From positions 1 to 27,803 of the IMG/VR virus record IMGVR_UViG_3300024490_000007: a stretch of 27,803 nt of DNA, one strand, 5' to 3'. Positions 16,582 to 23,419 of the stretch are shown in pieces. The first letter of the stretch is position 1. Each line of letters begins with the position of its first letter. A program made the translations under genes and the position numbers. The stretch comes from a virus. The notes beneath the pieces were generated by a model. That model was not told the origin of the DNA and searched no databases. It worked only from the letters and a program-made list of their open reading frames with translations.

Positions 16582-17589
16582 ATGGCCATTGTTACGCCGG
16601 CCGACATCGCGGTGCTGGGGCAGCAGGACTTTGCGCTTGCTGCAATGCCTGGGCCGCTCGATACGATCCTCAAAAACACTAACTACCTGTACCAATACCA
16701 TCGGCCGCCGATGCTGTCGGTTGCCTTTTGCTCGGCATACCAGATCGCAGGCCGCACAGCGGCGTTCATTATCCCGATCAAGCCAAGCGTCGAGGGTCTG
16801 CTGTATGAGTTCACGGCCAAGGTGTTGGCAACAGCCGCCGGCGCGTGGCAGCTCACTGTCACATATGAGAGCTACGACGCCATCAGCGGGTGGTTGCCGC
16901 TGACTACGCAAGTCAGCAATCAAGTCGCCATGGCCGACCAGCCGCTTACCGACGTACAAACGGCGGTTATCGCTGGCACTAAGACGATGATCCGCGCCAT
17001 GTTCACGGGCTCGGCTGGCGCGCAACTGACGCCGCACCACCTGCTGGTGATTCCGACGCCCGCAGCACCGACGGCCGGCATCAAGCTTTCGGGATTTGTG
17101 CCGTATGACAACGGCTTGTTGAACACGACTGGCGCAGTCACGACGGAGCACGTGAACCGCGCGCAGCAGAACGCAATCGCGGTGCTGCAGGATCGGGCGC
17201 AGTGTGCGTTCGCCTTTGTGCAAGAGGACAACCCGGCCAATATGGTATTTCGGCCGGGCCTGTCGGCCTACGTGCTGTGGAAAACGTCGCCATCGGTCAA
17301 GGTCGGCCTGTATGGGCAGCAGGGCGAACTGACGCTGGACTGCGCTATTCTGGCTGGCGTCACACGCGGAACCGGGAAAGTGCGGTTGATCCAGTCCGAC
17401 GCCACCGACCCCGAGGCCTACTACGAAGCCGACGCGACGGGCACGTTGCAAACTGGCAGCTTTACCGCCACTGCGCAAAATGGCGGCACCGATAGCGCCA
17501 TTGAGCTTGCTATGTCGCTGAAGCTGACCGACCCGCTTGCGCTCGCAGACATCTACGCCGTGTGCGCATGGTGGAGGCCTACGGTATGA
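16582..17589 (+). CDS. Hypothetical tail-tip protein
   Basis: A protein of 335 residues with GGAG (16571-16574) seven bases before ATG 16582. It is beta-rich and neutral, with hydrophobic strands spread throughout (AFIIPIKPSVEGLLYEFTAK, WQLTVTYESYD, CAFAFVQED). No signal, membrane segment or catalytic motif is seen. It lies in the tail-tip gene series and its stop overlaps the next start (ATGA at 17586-17589), so a structural tail function is likely. The family is not recognised. Confidence 0.55.
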   Translation: MAIVTPADIAVLGQQDFALAAMPGPLDTILKNTNYLYQYHRPPMLSVAFCSAYQIAGRTAAFIIPIKPSVEGLLYEFTAKVLATAAGAWQLTVTYESYDAISGWLPLTTQVSNQVAMADQPLTDVQTAVIAGTKTMIRAMFTGSAGAQLTPHHLLVIPTPAAPTAGIKLSGFVPYDNGLLNTTGAVTTEHVNRAQQNAIAVLQDRAQCAFAFVQEDNPANMVFRPGLSAYVLWKTSPSVKVGLYGQQGELTLDCAILAGVTRGTGKVRLIQSDATDPEAYYEADATGTLQTGSFTATAQNGGTDSAIELAMSLKLTDPLALADIYAVCAWWRPTV

Positions 17590-18185
17590 GCACGCCAGCA
17601 CTTCCGATCAACTGGTGCAGTTTCGACGATCAGGCATTGCCGATCGATGTTTCCGTTGACCCGACTCCACCGGCAGCCGCGGCCTTGCTGGCCTCGGTTA
17701 ACACGGTGGTTATGGCCGTGGCTGTCACGCCCTACGCGGCGACAGGCCACCTGTGCTTCAGGCATGGCTACGTCGGCGGGGTCGCTACGACGGCTTGCGA
17801 TCTATACTTTACCCTCAGCGTCGCGCCGGGCGCGGTACACGCCAAGTTTGCGAGCAACGATCGGATGGTCGACGGCGCCATGGTAGCACCGCCGAGCCAT
17901 AGTGTATGGACGCAGACTGGCGGCACCGTTGGCGCCAACGTGGCGATCCTGCCGATGTACGCGCCACCCGGATTCGTCACGGGCAACACTCCGAATTTCT
18001 GGGTCGGCACGCAATACCCGGTCGAGTCGGGTAATACAATCGACGACACGCCGGTGGCCAGCTCTAACCGCATGCTCGAGCTGCCCAGCTACCGGCACCC
18101 CGTCAAAGAGAACGGCTACTGCACGTCGGTCATGGCGTGGAGCTGCCGCGTAGTTCACCTCACGTCGGATCTGGCTTCGCTGTAG
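17586..18185 (+). CDS. Hypothetical tail-tip protein
   Basis: A protein of 199 residues. ATG 17586 is preferred over an in-frame ATG at 17562 because it forms the ATGA overlap. It is a beta-rich protein with several Cys and Trp residues (NWCSFDDQ, CDLYFTLSV, FWVGTQYPVESG) and a possible globular virion-protein composition. It closes the translationally coupled tail-tip series: the stop is followed by a promoter-like module and a new unit. It could be a tail tip or fibre-base component; nothing in the sequence decides this. Confidence 0.55.
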   Translation: MSTPALPINWCSFDDQALPIDVSVDPTPPAAAALLASVNTVVMAVAVTPYAATGHLCFRHGYVGGVATTACDLYFTLSVAPGAVHAKFASNDRMVDGAMVAPPSHSVWTQTGGTVGANVAILPMYAPPGFVTGNTPNFWVGTQYPVESGNTIDDTPVASSNRMLELPSYRHPVKENGYCTSVMAWSCRVVHLTSDLASL

Positions 18186-18194
18186 CGTTTGCCC

Positions 18195-18212
18195 TATGAT
18201 CGGCCGCGGAGG
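18195..18212 (+). promoter_or_regulatory. Promoter-like module before 74-aa gene
   Basis: TATGAT at 18195-18200 matches five of six -10 consensus bases. Seven bases follow, then GGAGG at 18208-18212. A weak -35-like TGGCTT at 18172-18177 lies 17 bases upstream. It has the same layout as at 2316, 4950 and 18449, and it is the best -10 of the four. Confidence 0.5.
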
Positions 18213-18220
18213 TTAGCGCC

Positions 18221-18445
18221 ATGGAAATTGCGTCGGGGCCTGTGATTGCGCTTGTGTCGGCGATGCTGTCGATGACGGTCACGATTGCGACCGCAACCGC
18301 GTGGCTCAAAGGCCAGTTTGGCGAGCTCGGCGAACGGCTGGCAAAGGCGGAAACCTTGCACAAGTCGCTGCACGACCGCGTGGAAAAGCTAGAGTCGGCG
18401 CGCGAGGAAGAGGTCCGGCGAGCGCTGGCGCGGGACAGGGTCTAG
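18221..18445 (+). CDS. Small membrane protein with coiled coil
   Basis: A protein of 74 residues with one N-terminal transmembrane segment (about 6-29, VIALVSAMLSMTVTIATATA) followed by a charged amphipathic helix that could form a coiled coil (about 30-72). It starts eight bases after GGAGG. The layout fits a short inner-membrane spanin-like subunit or another lysis accessory protein, but typical i-spanins are longer. It opens a new unit after the tail genes and lies about 1.6 kb before the lysis cassette. Membrane topology is inferred from hydrophobicity only. Confidence 0.6.
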   Translation: MEIASGPVIALVSAMLSMTVTIATATAWLKGQFGELGERLAKAETLHKSLHDRVEKLESAREEEVRRALARDRV

Positions 18446-18448
18446 CGG

Positions 18449-18466
18449 TACACTCGACGACGGAGG
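18449..18466 (+). promoter_or_regulatory. Promoter-like module before 113-aa gene
   Basis: TACACT at 18449-18454, seven bases, then GGAGG at 18462-18466. The hexamer is identical to the one at 2316. The -35-like sequence is poor (TGGCGC at 18426-18431, 17-base spacing). The module begins just after the preceding stop. Confidence 0.45.
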
Positions 18467-18472
18467 AACACC

Positions 18473-18814
18473 ATGGCACTCGGCAGCGCACCGGATCGGA
18501 TTGGCCTGACGACCAACATTCAAGCGGCGCAGAATGCTCCGACGTTGGCAACGCAAGGCTACGCGACCAAGAATCACCGATACGTCAACGTCTCGGTGGC
18601 GGTGACTGCCGGAACCTCGGTCGACGTGCAGGTTTACCTATACACCGGCGACGGCTGGGTGCTGTATACCGACGTCCCAACAACGACCGTTACGACTGCC
18701 GGCGGCATCTTCCAACTGGAGATCCGCGGCTATCCTCGCATCTACGTGCGCGTCACTAACCTGGTCGGCGTAGGCTGCACGGCTCAGGTCTCGGCCGACG
18801 CGGTCACGTACTAG
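18473..18814 (+). CDS. Small beta-rich hypothetical protein
   Basis: A protein of 113 residues starting six bases after GGAGG. From about residue 35 on it is a regular series of beta strands (YVNVSVAV, SVDVQVYLYTG, FQLEIRGYPRIYVRVTNL), consistent with a small beta-sandwich. No signal peptide or membrane segment is seen. A promoter-like module of its own suggests it is needed in quantity, so a decoration or adhesin-associated virion protein is conceivable. The family is not recognised. Confidence 0.55.
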   Translation: MALGSAPDRIGLTTNIQAAQNAPTLATQGYATKNHRYVNVSVAVTAGTSVDVQVYLYTGDGWVLYTDVPTTTVTTAGGIFQLEIRGYPRIYVRVTNLVGVGCTAQVSADAVTY

Positions 18815-18825
18815 CGGGGGCCTCG

Positions 18826-19632
18826 ATGCTGCACACCGCGCGCGTTGCTGGCAGTGCTAATCGGCTGGCCCCCGTGCAAGAGCGACGGTCGGTAGGCACG
18901 GCGCTTGTGCGCGGGCTGTTCGCGCCGTCAATGGTCTGGTGGATGCATCCGCAGGGGTGCCAGCTGGCAAGCGGGTTGACCGTGCCAGCGGTGCAGGATT
19001 TCAGCGGGCGCGGTGTCACGATCACGCAGGGCACTGGGAGCAAGCAGCCGTTGCGCGGAGGCGTGCAGGGCGTGCCGTGCTTTACGTTCGACGGCGTGAA
19101 TGATTCGATGTCGACCAGCGCTACTAACCTTACGGGAACGCAGGCGATCACGGTAGCTGTTGTGGAATACCGCCCCACTACTACTGCCGGCATCCAAACC
19201 GAACTAACGATCGATTCAACAGGTGGCGGTATCAATACCGGCTACCTTGTCGTTGGGAACAACGGCGGCAGTAACAATTTCAGCGTGGCCTACCTCGGCA
19301 ACGGTGGCTATCAGATCAAGGACGTGCAAAGCGCGCTAACGCCGACACAGAGTTGGGCAGCGTGGGCAACGGTCGCGAATAAGACGCTGACGGCAGCCAA
19401 CGAGCTCAAAATCTTTCGACGTGGTCAACAGGTCACGGCGTTTTCGACCGTCGTCACCAACGACAGCAATAACGCGTTCGCCAATGCATCTTGGTACATA
19501 GGGGCGCGCAACAACGCGTCATCGTTCTTTAACGGCTCGCTGGCGCAAATCCTCGTGTTGTCCACCGGGCTATCTGACACGGCTGCGGCCTACCTTTCGC
19601 TTTACATGGCGCAATCGGCTGGTGTCGCATGA
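18826..19632 (+). CDS. LamG/concanavalin-like candidate adhesin
   Basis: A protein of 268 residues. After about 45 N-terminal residues it shows the pattern of a LamG-like jelly-roll domain: VQDFSGRGVT, then CFTFDGVNDSMST (about 84-96), the strand TQAITVAVVEYRP, and near the end ASWYIGARNNASSFFNGSLA followed by ILVLSTGLSDTAA. Such domains bind sugars and are common in phage tail fibres and receptor-binding proteins. The N-terminal part could attach it to the virion. It lies after the tail tip genes and before lysis, the usual site for receptor-binding genes. Host binding is inferred. Its stop overlaps the next ATG. Confidence 0.65.
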   Translation: MLHTARVAGSANRLAPVQERRSVGTALVRGLFAPSMVWWMHPQGCQLASGLTVPAVQDFSGRGVTITQGTGSKQPLRGGVQGVPCFTFDGVNDSMSTSATNLTGTQAITVAVVEYRPTTTAGIQTELTIDSTGGGINTGYLVVGNNGGSNNFSVAYLGNGGYQIKDVQSALTPTQSWAAWATVANKTLTAANELKIFRRGQQVTAFSTVVTNDSNNAFANASWYIGARNNASSFFNGSLAQILVLSTGLSDTAAAYLSLYMAQSAGVA

Positions 19633-19862
19633 TCACGCTGTTTCACCGCGACACAGACACCGCGCACGATGCGCCCTGCGACGTTGCCGACGTGGCGGTA
19701 ATGACGCTTGACGGCCAGCCAGCCGGCTACATTGGCGCCGCGTGGGGCGAGCATACGCCCGACGACGTGTTGCACTTCGACCATTGCCAACCGGAGGACG
19801 TCGACGACGTGCTAGCTGGCTGGGGCCTGAAGCGCCCCGAACCGCCGCCCATCGGTGGCTAA
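19629..19862 (+). CDS. Small acidic hypothetical protein
   Basis: A protein of 77 residues, strongly acidic with many Asp and His residues (DTDTAHDAPCDVADVAV, LHFDHCQPEDVDDVL), ending in a Pro/Gly tail. It is coupled to the preceding gene by ATGA at 19629-19632. No membrane segment or known motif is seen. Its place between the adhesin candidate and lysis genes suggests a virion accessory protein or chaperone, but this is a guess. Confidence 0.55.
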   Translation: MITLFHRDTDTAHDAPCDVADVAVMTLDGQPAGYIGAAWGEHTPDDVLHFDHCQPEDVDDVLAGWGLKRPEPPPIGG

Positions 19863-19870
19863 GGATGACT

Positions 19871-20041
19871 ATGCGATACCTTCTGCTTGCGGCCCTTGCG
19901 GCCTGCTCCAAGCCGGCTCCGGCCCCGACGACGGCGATTATCATTGTCGACGACGTGGTGCAGATTGTTGACGCCGCCGAGGCGGTCACCGCTGCCGACG
20001 CAGTCAGCCCGGCCGACGCCCCAAGCGCTGTGACGCCGTGA
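19871..20041 (+). CDS. Small lipoprotein
   Basis: A protein of 56 residues. It begins MRYLLLAALAACSKP, a short signal peptide with a clear lipobox LAAC (Cys12), then a Pro/Ala/Thr-rich stretch and a short hydrophobic segment IIIVDDVVQIV. ATG 19871 is chosen because AAGG (19861-19864) lies six bases upstream; an ATG at 19865 would overlap that site. The stop overlaps the GTG of the holin candidate (GTGA). A small lipoprotein beside a holin and an endolysin is compatible with an outer-membrane spanin (Rz1-like), but no partner gene is nested with it. Confidence 0.65.
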   Translation: MRYLLLAALAACSKPAPAPTTAIIIVDDVVQIVDAAEAVTAADAVSPADAPSAVTP

Positions 20042-20211
20042 AGGGCAAGCGCACATACGCGGCACTCGCTGGTGTCGTCGTGACCGTGGCTATCGGTTGC
20101 GCGGCGCGTCATGGCATCGACCTTGGACCGTTGCGCGGCGAACTGGTGGACGCTGTCGTTATCTTGCTGGCAGGAGCTGCGGCCTACTTCCGCAGCCAGG
20201 CACACAAGTGA
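20038..20211 (+). CDS. Putative holin, two transmembrane segments
   Basis: A protein of 57 residues beginning GTG and coupled on both sides by GTGA. It has a short basic N-terminus (MKGKRT), a hydrophobic segment at about 7-23 (YAALAGVVVTVAIGCAA), a polar turn (RHGIDLGPLRGEL) and a second hydrophobic segment at about 38-52 (VDAVVILLAGAAAYF), ending in basic residues. Two membrane segments in about 60 residues immediately before an endolysin is the layout of a class II holin, which would open the inner membrane for the endolysin. The holin call is by architecture and position. Confidence 0.7.
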   Translation: MKGKRTYAALAGVVVTVAIGCAARHGIDLGPLRGELVDAVVILLAGAAAYFRSQAHK

Positions 20212-20885
20212 CCGCTGAAGAGTACAACAGCGCGGAGCTCGTTGCCGGTCGCCTCACGCCGGCAATGCTCGCTGTGGCTCACGAGGCTGGCGGCGTTGCG
20301 GCGTTTCAGTTGGCGCATGGGCTGGTGGCCGACGGCAAGGCCGGGCCAAGGACGCAGGCGCTACTTGCCGCGCAACTGACGGCGACATCGGCGGGCATGG
20401 CGGTGTCATGGGTGACGCCGATCCCGCGCGGGCAAAAGGGCGTCGAGGAAGTGTACGGCCGTTTCGGTTGGCAGGAGCTCGCCGGCGGACGTATCGCCAT
20501 CGACGCCAGGTGGGCCGCTTCCAACATCTGCACGGTACGCTTGCACACCGGCCGCACCGTCAAGCTGCACAAGCTGGTGGCGGCCGAGTTCGCCCGGCTG
20601 TTTCAGGCCGCCTGCGACGTCAGCGGCTATACGCCGACGAGCGTCCAGACATGGGTGCCGCGGCATACGCTGTGGGATCCGGCCAAGTCGCTGTCGCTCC
20701 ATAGCTGGGGCATTGCGATCGACTTCAGCCCGAGCGAAAACACCATGGGCGGCACCGACGGCAAGGGCGGCCCGAGCAAGCTGCGGCAGCATCCGGCCTT
20801 TGTCGAGGTTTTCAAGGGCGCCGGCTGGACGTGGGGCGGCGATTGGAAGATGCGCGACGATATGCACTTCCAGAGGGCAAGCTGA
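20208..20885 (+). CDS. Endolysin: peptidoglycan-binding domain + M15 peptidase
   Basis: A protein of 225 residues with GTG start overlapping the holin stop. Residues about 20-58 form a peptidoglycan-binding domain (AAFQLAHGLVADGKAGPRTQ). The C-terminal part is an M15 (VanY-like) metallopeptidase: H165 and D172 in LHSWGIAIDF, and H220 in DMHF, supply the zinc ligands expected of the family. It would cleave peptide cross-links in the cell wall. No signal peptide is present, so release through the holin is expected. Upstream in-frame ATG 20097 lies inside the holin gene and is rejected as the start. Confidence 0.88.
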   Translation: MTAEEYNSAELVAGRLTPAMLAVAHEAGGVAAFQLAHGLVADGKAGPRTQALLAAQLTATSAGMAVSWVTPIPRGQKGVEEVYGRFGWQELAGGRIAIDARWAASNICTVRLHTGRTVKLHKLVAAEFARLFQAACDVSGYTPTSVQTWVPRHTLWDPAKSLSLHSWGIAIDFSPSENTMGGTDGKGGPSKLRQHPAFVEVFKGAGWTWGGDWKMRDDMHFQRAS

Positions 20886-21064
20886 TGCGACTGTGTGCGA
20901 TTCTGTTGGCGCTGTGCGCTGTTGCGTGCGGGCCTGTGCAATGCGGCCAAGTCGCGATCGATATCCTGCCAATTGACGGCAAACCCAAGCCTGCGGGCAA
21001 GGTGGTGATCCGATGCGACGGACGCAAGCTGACCGAGATCAACGCGCGCGACGGGGTGCAGTGA
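20885..21064 (+). CDS. Small lipoprotein, possible o-spanin
   Basis: A protein of 59 residues starting on the last base of the endolysin stop. It has a signal sequence (MRLCAILLALCAVACGPVQ) with a lipobox-like AVAC, then a short beta-rich body (VAIDILPIDG, KVVIRCDGRKL). Lipid attachment at Cys15 would leave about 45 residues. Immediately after an endolysin this is a usual place for an Rz1-like outer-membrane spanin, but the sequence is not Pro-rich as most Rz1 proteins are. It could equally be a surface lipoprotein. The role is not settled. Confidence 0.6.
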   Translation: MRLCAILLALCAVACGPVQCGQVAIDILPIDGKPKPAGKVVIRCDGRKLTEINARDGVQ

Positions 21065-21291
21065 TGACCTGGGAGCAGATGCGCGCCAACTGGGCGACGT
21101 CGCCCGTGCGGCACGAGGTCAACGGAGCACTTGAGCGTGCCGTCTTTGCGGCGCTGTCGGCGCTGGTGCCAGTGCTCCCCCAGGACGTGCGGCAGAAGGC
21201 TGCAAAGGCTGCGATTGCGGCAGTCGACGAGGCCGTAACGCAGCCGACCAAGATCGAAGCGGGCGGCGTCATTATCACCGACCATCGCTAG
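21064..21291 (+). CDS. Small hypothetical protein closing late arm
   Basis: A protein of 75 residues starting on the last base of the previous stop. It is largely helical and moderately hydrophobic (AVFAALSALVPVL, AAKAAIAAVDEAV), ending in a beta-like tail (IEAGGVIITDHR). It is probably not a true membrane protein. Its last 17 bases overlap the 3' end of the convergent transglycosylase gene. The family is not recognised. Confidence 0.55.
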   Translation: MTWEQMRANWATSPVRHEVNGALERAVFAALSALVPVLPQDVRQKAAKAAIAAVDEAVTQPTKIEAGGVIITDHR

Positions 21292-21697
21292 TCGGCGGCA
21301 GGTGGTGCTGTCGACGGCTGCCGCCGGGCGCTACTCCCCTCTGCGCTCGGCGGTAGCCTTTTGCCAGCGCTAACACGTGCTGGGCATATGCCGCGCCACA
21401 CTCGCCGCGCAAACCTGCGTTGCCGCATCGGTAACCCGCCAGCGCGCGCGACCAGTCGCCGTCGCTCCTGCGGTACCAGTAGGCCAGCAGTCGGGCGCCC
21501 TCTAGCCGGTTGACCGGCGGCACAAACAACGCCCAGCGCGGCACCTCGGCCCAGCGTGGGCAGACTTGCATAACCCCGACGCAGCCAGCTCGCGAGATTG
21601 CCGACCAGGTGCCGCGGCTTTCGGCATGAGTCACGGCATCAAGCATCCCGGCGGGCAGGATGGCAAGCGCAGATAGCCAAGCGGCAAGCAGCGTCAT
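21275..21697 (-). CDS. Secreted or SAR-type lytic transglycosylase (SLT)
   Basis: A protein of 140 residues. An N-terminal hydrophobic segment (LLAAWLSALAILPAGML, residues 3-19) is a signal or signal-arrest-release helix. The SLT fold motifs follow: HAESRG with catalytic Glu26, GVMQV (41-45), and AGYRCGN (87-93), then a long helix. It would cleave glycan strands without water, leaving anhydro sugars. The C-terminus is basic. ATG 21697 overlaps the methyltransferase stop (ATGA). It is the last gene of the leftward arm, separate from the lysis cassette, so it may be a second lysis enzyme or a virion wall-penetration enzyme. Confidence 0.75.
   Translation of the reverse strand: MTLLAAWLSALAILPAGMLDAVTHAESRGTWSAISRAGCVGVMQVCPRWAEVPRWALFVPPVNRLEGARLLAYWYRRSDGDWSRALAGYRCGNAGLRGECGAAYAQHVLALAKGYRRAQRGVAPGGSRRQHHLPPTSDGR
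21293..21326. terminator. GC hairpin between convergent arms
   Basis: CGGCGGCAG at 21293-21301 pairs with CTGCCGCCG at 21318-21326, a 9-bp GC-rich stem with a 16-base loop. It starts two bases after the stop of the last rightward gene, inside the end of the leftward gene. There is no U-tract in either direction. It may be a bidirectional terminator or an RNA-end structure. Confidence 0.45.
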
Positions 21698-22863
21698 GGT
21701 GTCGACCTCAGTGCGGCGTCGATGCGGGCGCCAATCCAGCGGACGACCGGCACAGCCCAGCTATTGCCGAGCGCACGGTATCGCGGACCGTCAGGGCAAT
21801 CCTCGGCTGGACGATTGCGATAGGCAATCTTGCTATAATCATCGGGGAAACCTTGCAATCGCTCGCATTCGCGCACAGTCAGCCGGCGAACCCGGCCTTG
21901 ATTATCAACTAGGATGCGCCCACTGCTGGCATCTTGTCCGTTCAAACCGCCGCCCATATGTGCGCCGTCGGTCAATGCGTTGGAAAGACGCGCAACCCAT
22001 GCCCCACAGCATGACAAGCCATCGAGGGCGGGATCGTAGTGAAGTCCACTAGTCCATTCATCGCACCATGGGCAGATCATGTCCTCGATGCACCAACAGC
22101 CGCATTCGTCCCAATCGGTGCCGTGCTCTCGACATAGCACGCCGCTATCGACTTCATCGCTTCGCGCAAAGGCGCTGGCAGGCTTGCCGCTCCCCTCCTC
22201 TTCGCGTCTCGGCGAACGAATCCCGAGCACGCCTTCGCGCTCAAATAAAGATTCGGTTGGATCGAACCTGTCTCGAGCACCTGCGACAACGAACACACGG
22301 CGGCGTCGTTGGGCCAAGCCGAAATGTTGGGCGTCAAGGACTCGCCACGCGACTGCTCGCGTGGGTCCAAGCACACAACCAGCGTCCGTCCATCGGCGCC
22401 CTGCCGGCTTGAGTGCGCAATCCTCCCCGGCAAGAGCGCCAAGGAAACAGCCGAACGCGTTATCGGGGGTGTTGAGCACGCCGGGGACGTTTTCCCAAAA
22501 GATGACGGCTCGGTCTTGGCCTCGTCCGAGGCGAACAGCGTCAATTGCATCGGCGATCTCCACAAAGGTGAGGGTCAGGTTGCCGCGGGCATCGTCAAGC
22601 GACCGTCGCAGGCCGGCAACGCTGAACGCTTGGCAGGGCGTGCCGCCGCAAAGGAGGTCGGGAGCCTCGACATCGCCGGCGCGAATGCGACCAGGTAGGG
22701 TGGTCATGTCGCCGTGGTTCGGCGTGGCCGGGTAGTGATGCGCGAGCACGGCTGACGGAAACGATTCGATTTCCGAGAACCATGCAGCTCGCCAGCCAAG
22801 CGGCTCCCACGCCACACTTGCGGCCTCAATGCCGCTGCACACGCTGCCGAATCGCAGGCTCAC
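21694..22863 (-). CDS. DNA (cytosine-5-)-methyltransferase
   Basis: A protein of 389 residues that transfers a methyl group from SAM to C5 of cytosine. Motif I is FGSVCSGIEAAS (5-16), motif IV is GGTPCQ with catalytic Cys77, motif VI is ENV (124-126), motif VIII is QRRRRVF (185-191), motif IX is RLTVRECERLQGFP (327-340), and motif X is RYRALGNSWAVPV (361-373). All key residues are present. The target-recognition region carries a cysteine-rich insert (residues 244-286). GTG 22863 follows GGAGG and overlaps the upstream stop. No cognate restriction endonuclease gene is seen, so it is probably a solitary protective enzyme. The recognition site is unknown. Confidence 0.93.
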   Translation of the reverse strand: MSLRFGSVCSGIEAASVAWEPLGWRAAWFSEIESFPSAVLAHHYPATPNHGDMTTLPGRIRAGDVEAPDLLCGGTPCQAFSVAGLRRSLDDARGNLTLTFVEIADAIDAVRLGRGQDRAVIFWENVPGVLNTPDNAFGCFLGALAGEDCALKPAGRRWTDAGCVLGPTRAVAWRVLDAQHFGLAQRRRRVFVVAGARDRFDPTESLFEREGVLGIRSPRREEEGSGKPASAFARSDEVDSGVLCREHGTDWDECGCWCIEDMICPWCDEWTSGLHYDPALDGLSCCGAWVARLSNALTDGAHMGGGLNGQDASSGRILVDNQGRVRRLTVRECERLQGFPDDYSKIAYRNRPAEDCPDGPRYRALGNSWAVPVVRWIGARIDAALRSTP

Positions 22864-22991
22864 GGCACGGCCTCCAGCGTGGTTGCATGAGAATTTTGAG
22901 TGCGATAGTCGTCAAGATACGCTTCACACGGTCGACACAAGAGAACCCGTCGCCCGCGCCTTGACTTGCCGCAACGATAGCAGCCTTTCAT
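22860..22991 (-). CDS. 43-residue zinc-ribbon-like protein
   Basis: A short gene read from ATG 22991 to TGA 22860. The product has CYRCGK and LCRPC, a CxxC...CxxC pair (Cys4, Cys7, Cys19, Cys22) typical of a small zinc ribbon, with basic residues between them. It is coupled at both ends: ATGA with the upstream gene and GTGA with the methyltransferase. That perfect fit between two real genes is the main reason to accept it. It may bind nucleic acid or a partner protein. Confidence 0.6.
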   Translation of the reverse strand: MKGCYRCGKSRRGRRVLLCRPCEAYLDDYRTQNSHATTLEAVP

Positions 22992-23419
22992 GGCGCAGCC
23001 TCCAACGCGGCGACAAGCGCTTCGGCTTCGCTGTCATAAATGGCGCGACCACATCGGTAGTTTCCGCTCCACTTCCATCCATGCGCGTATGGGTGGGCGT
23101 GCAACGTCGGGTCGTGCCGCAGCTCACGAATCAAGGCGAGCAAACAGCCGAGCGTGGCGGGGTCGTCGAGGTCCGGCAGATGGTTCCAGCGCGACTCTCC
23201 GTCGATCTGAATGCCACCGGTAGAGCTGTGAGCTTGGTCATGCCACCCGTATGGGTCGTCGCCTTCAGCTTCGCGCTCATCAAGTGCCAGCTCGATGCAC
23301 GCACCTACGATTGCACATACTCGCCCCTCATACCGAAACAAATCCCCGATAGCTCGCATCCCCGGCATCCATCGCCATCGCTTGCAGGCAACCGCCCGCT
23401 TTGCCAGTTCCGTGGTCAT
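22988..23419 (-). CDS. Hypothetical phage protein
   Basis: A protein of 143 residues with Trp, His and Asp residues and a segment LPDLDDPATLGCLLALIREL (about 81-100) of a type often seen in uncharacterised phage proteins. The remainder includes CAIVGACIELALDERE and a final helix (DSEAEALVAALEAA). No enzyme motif is visible. It is coupled by ATGA to both neighbours. Role unknown; the early arm context suggests DNA metabolism or host takeover. Confidence 0.6.
   Translation of the reverse strand: MTTELAKRAVACKRWRWMPGMRAIGDLFRYEGRVCAIVGACIELALDEREAEGDDPYGWHDQAHSSTGGIQIDGESRWNHLPDLDDPATLGCLLALIRELRHDPTLHAHPYAHGWKWSGNYRCGRAIYDSEAEALVAALEAAP

Noticed and set aside
16477-17601. 374-residue open frame on the minus strand
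   Set aside because: Antisense shadow of tail gene 16582-17589; no ribosome site and no recognisable domain.
20097-20207. N-terminal extension of the endolysin
   Set aside because: It lies inside the holin candidate in another frame; GTG 20208 overlaps the holin stop.
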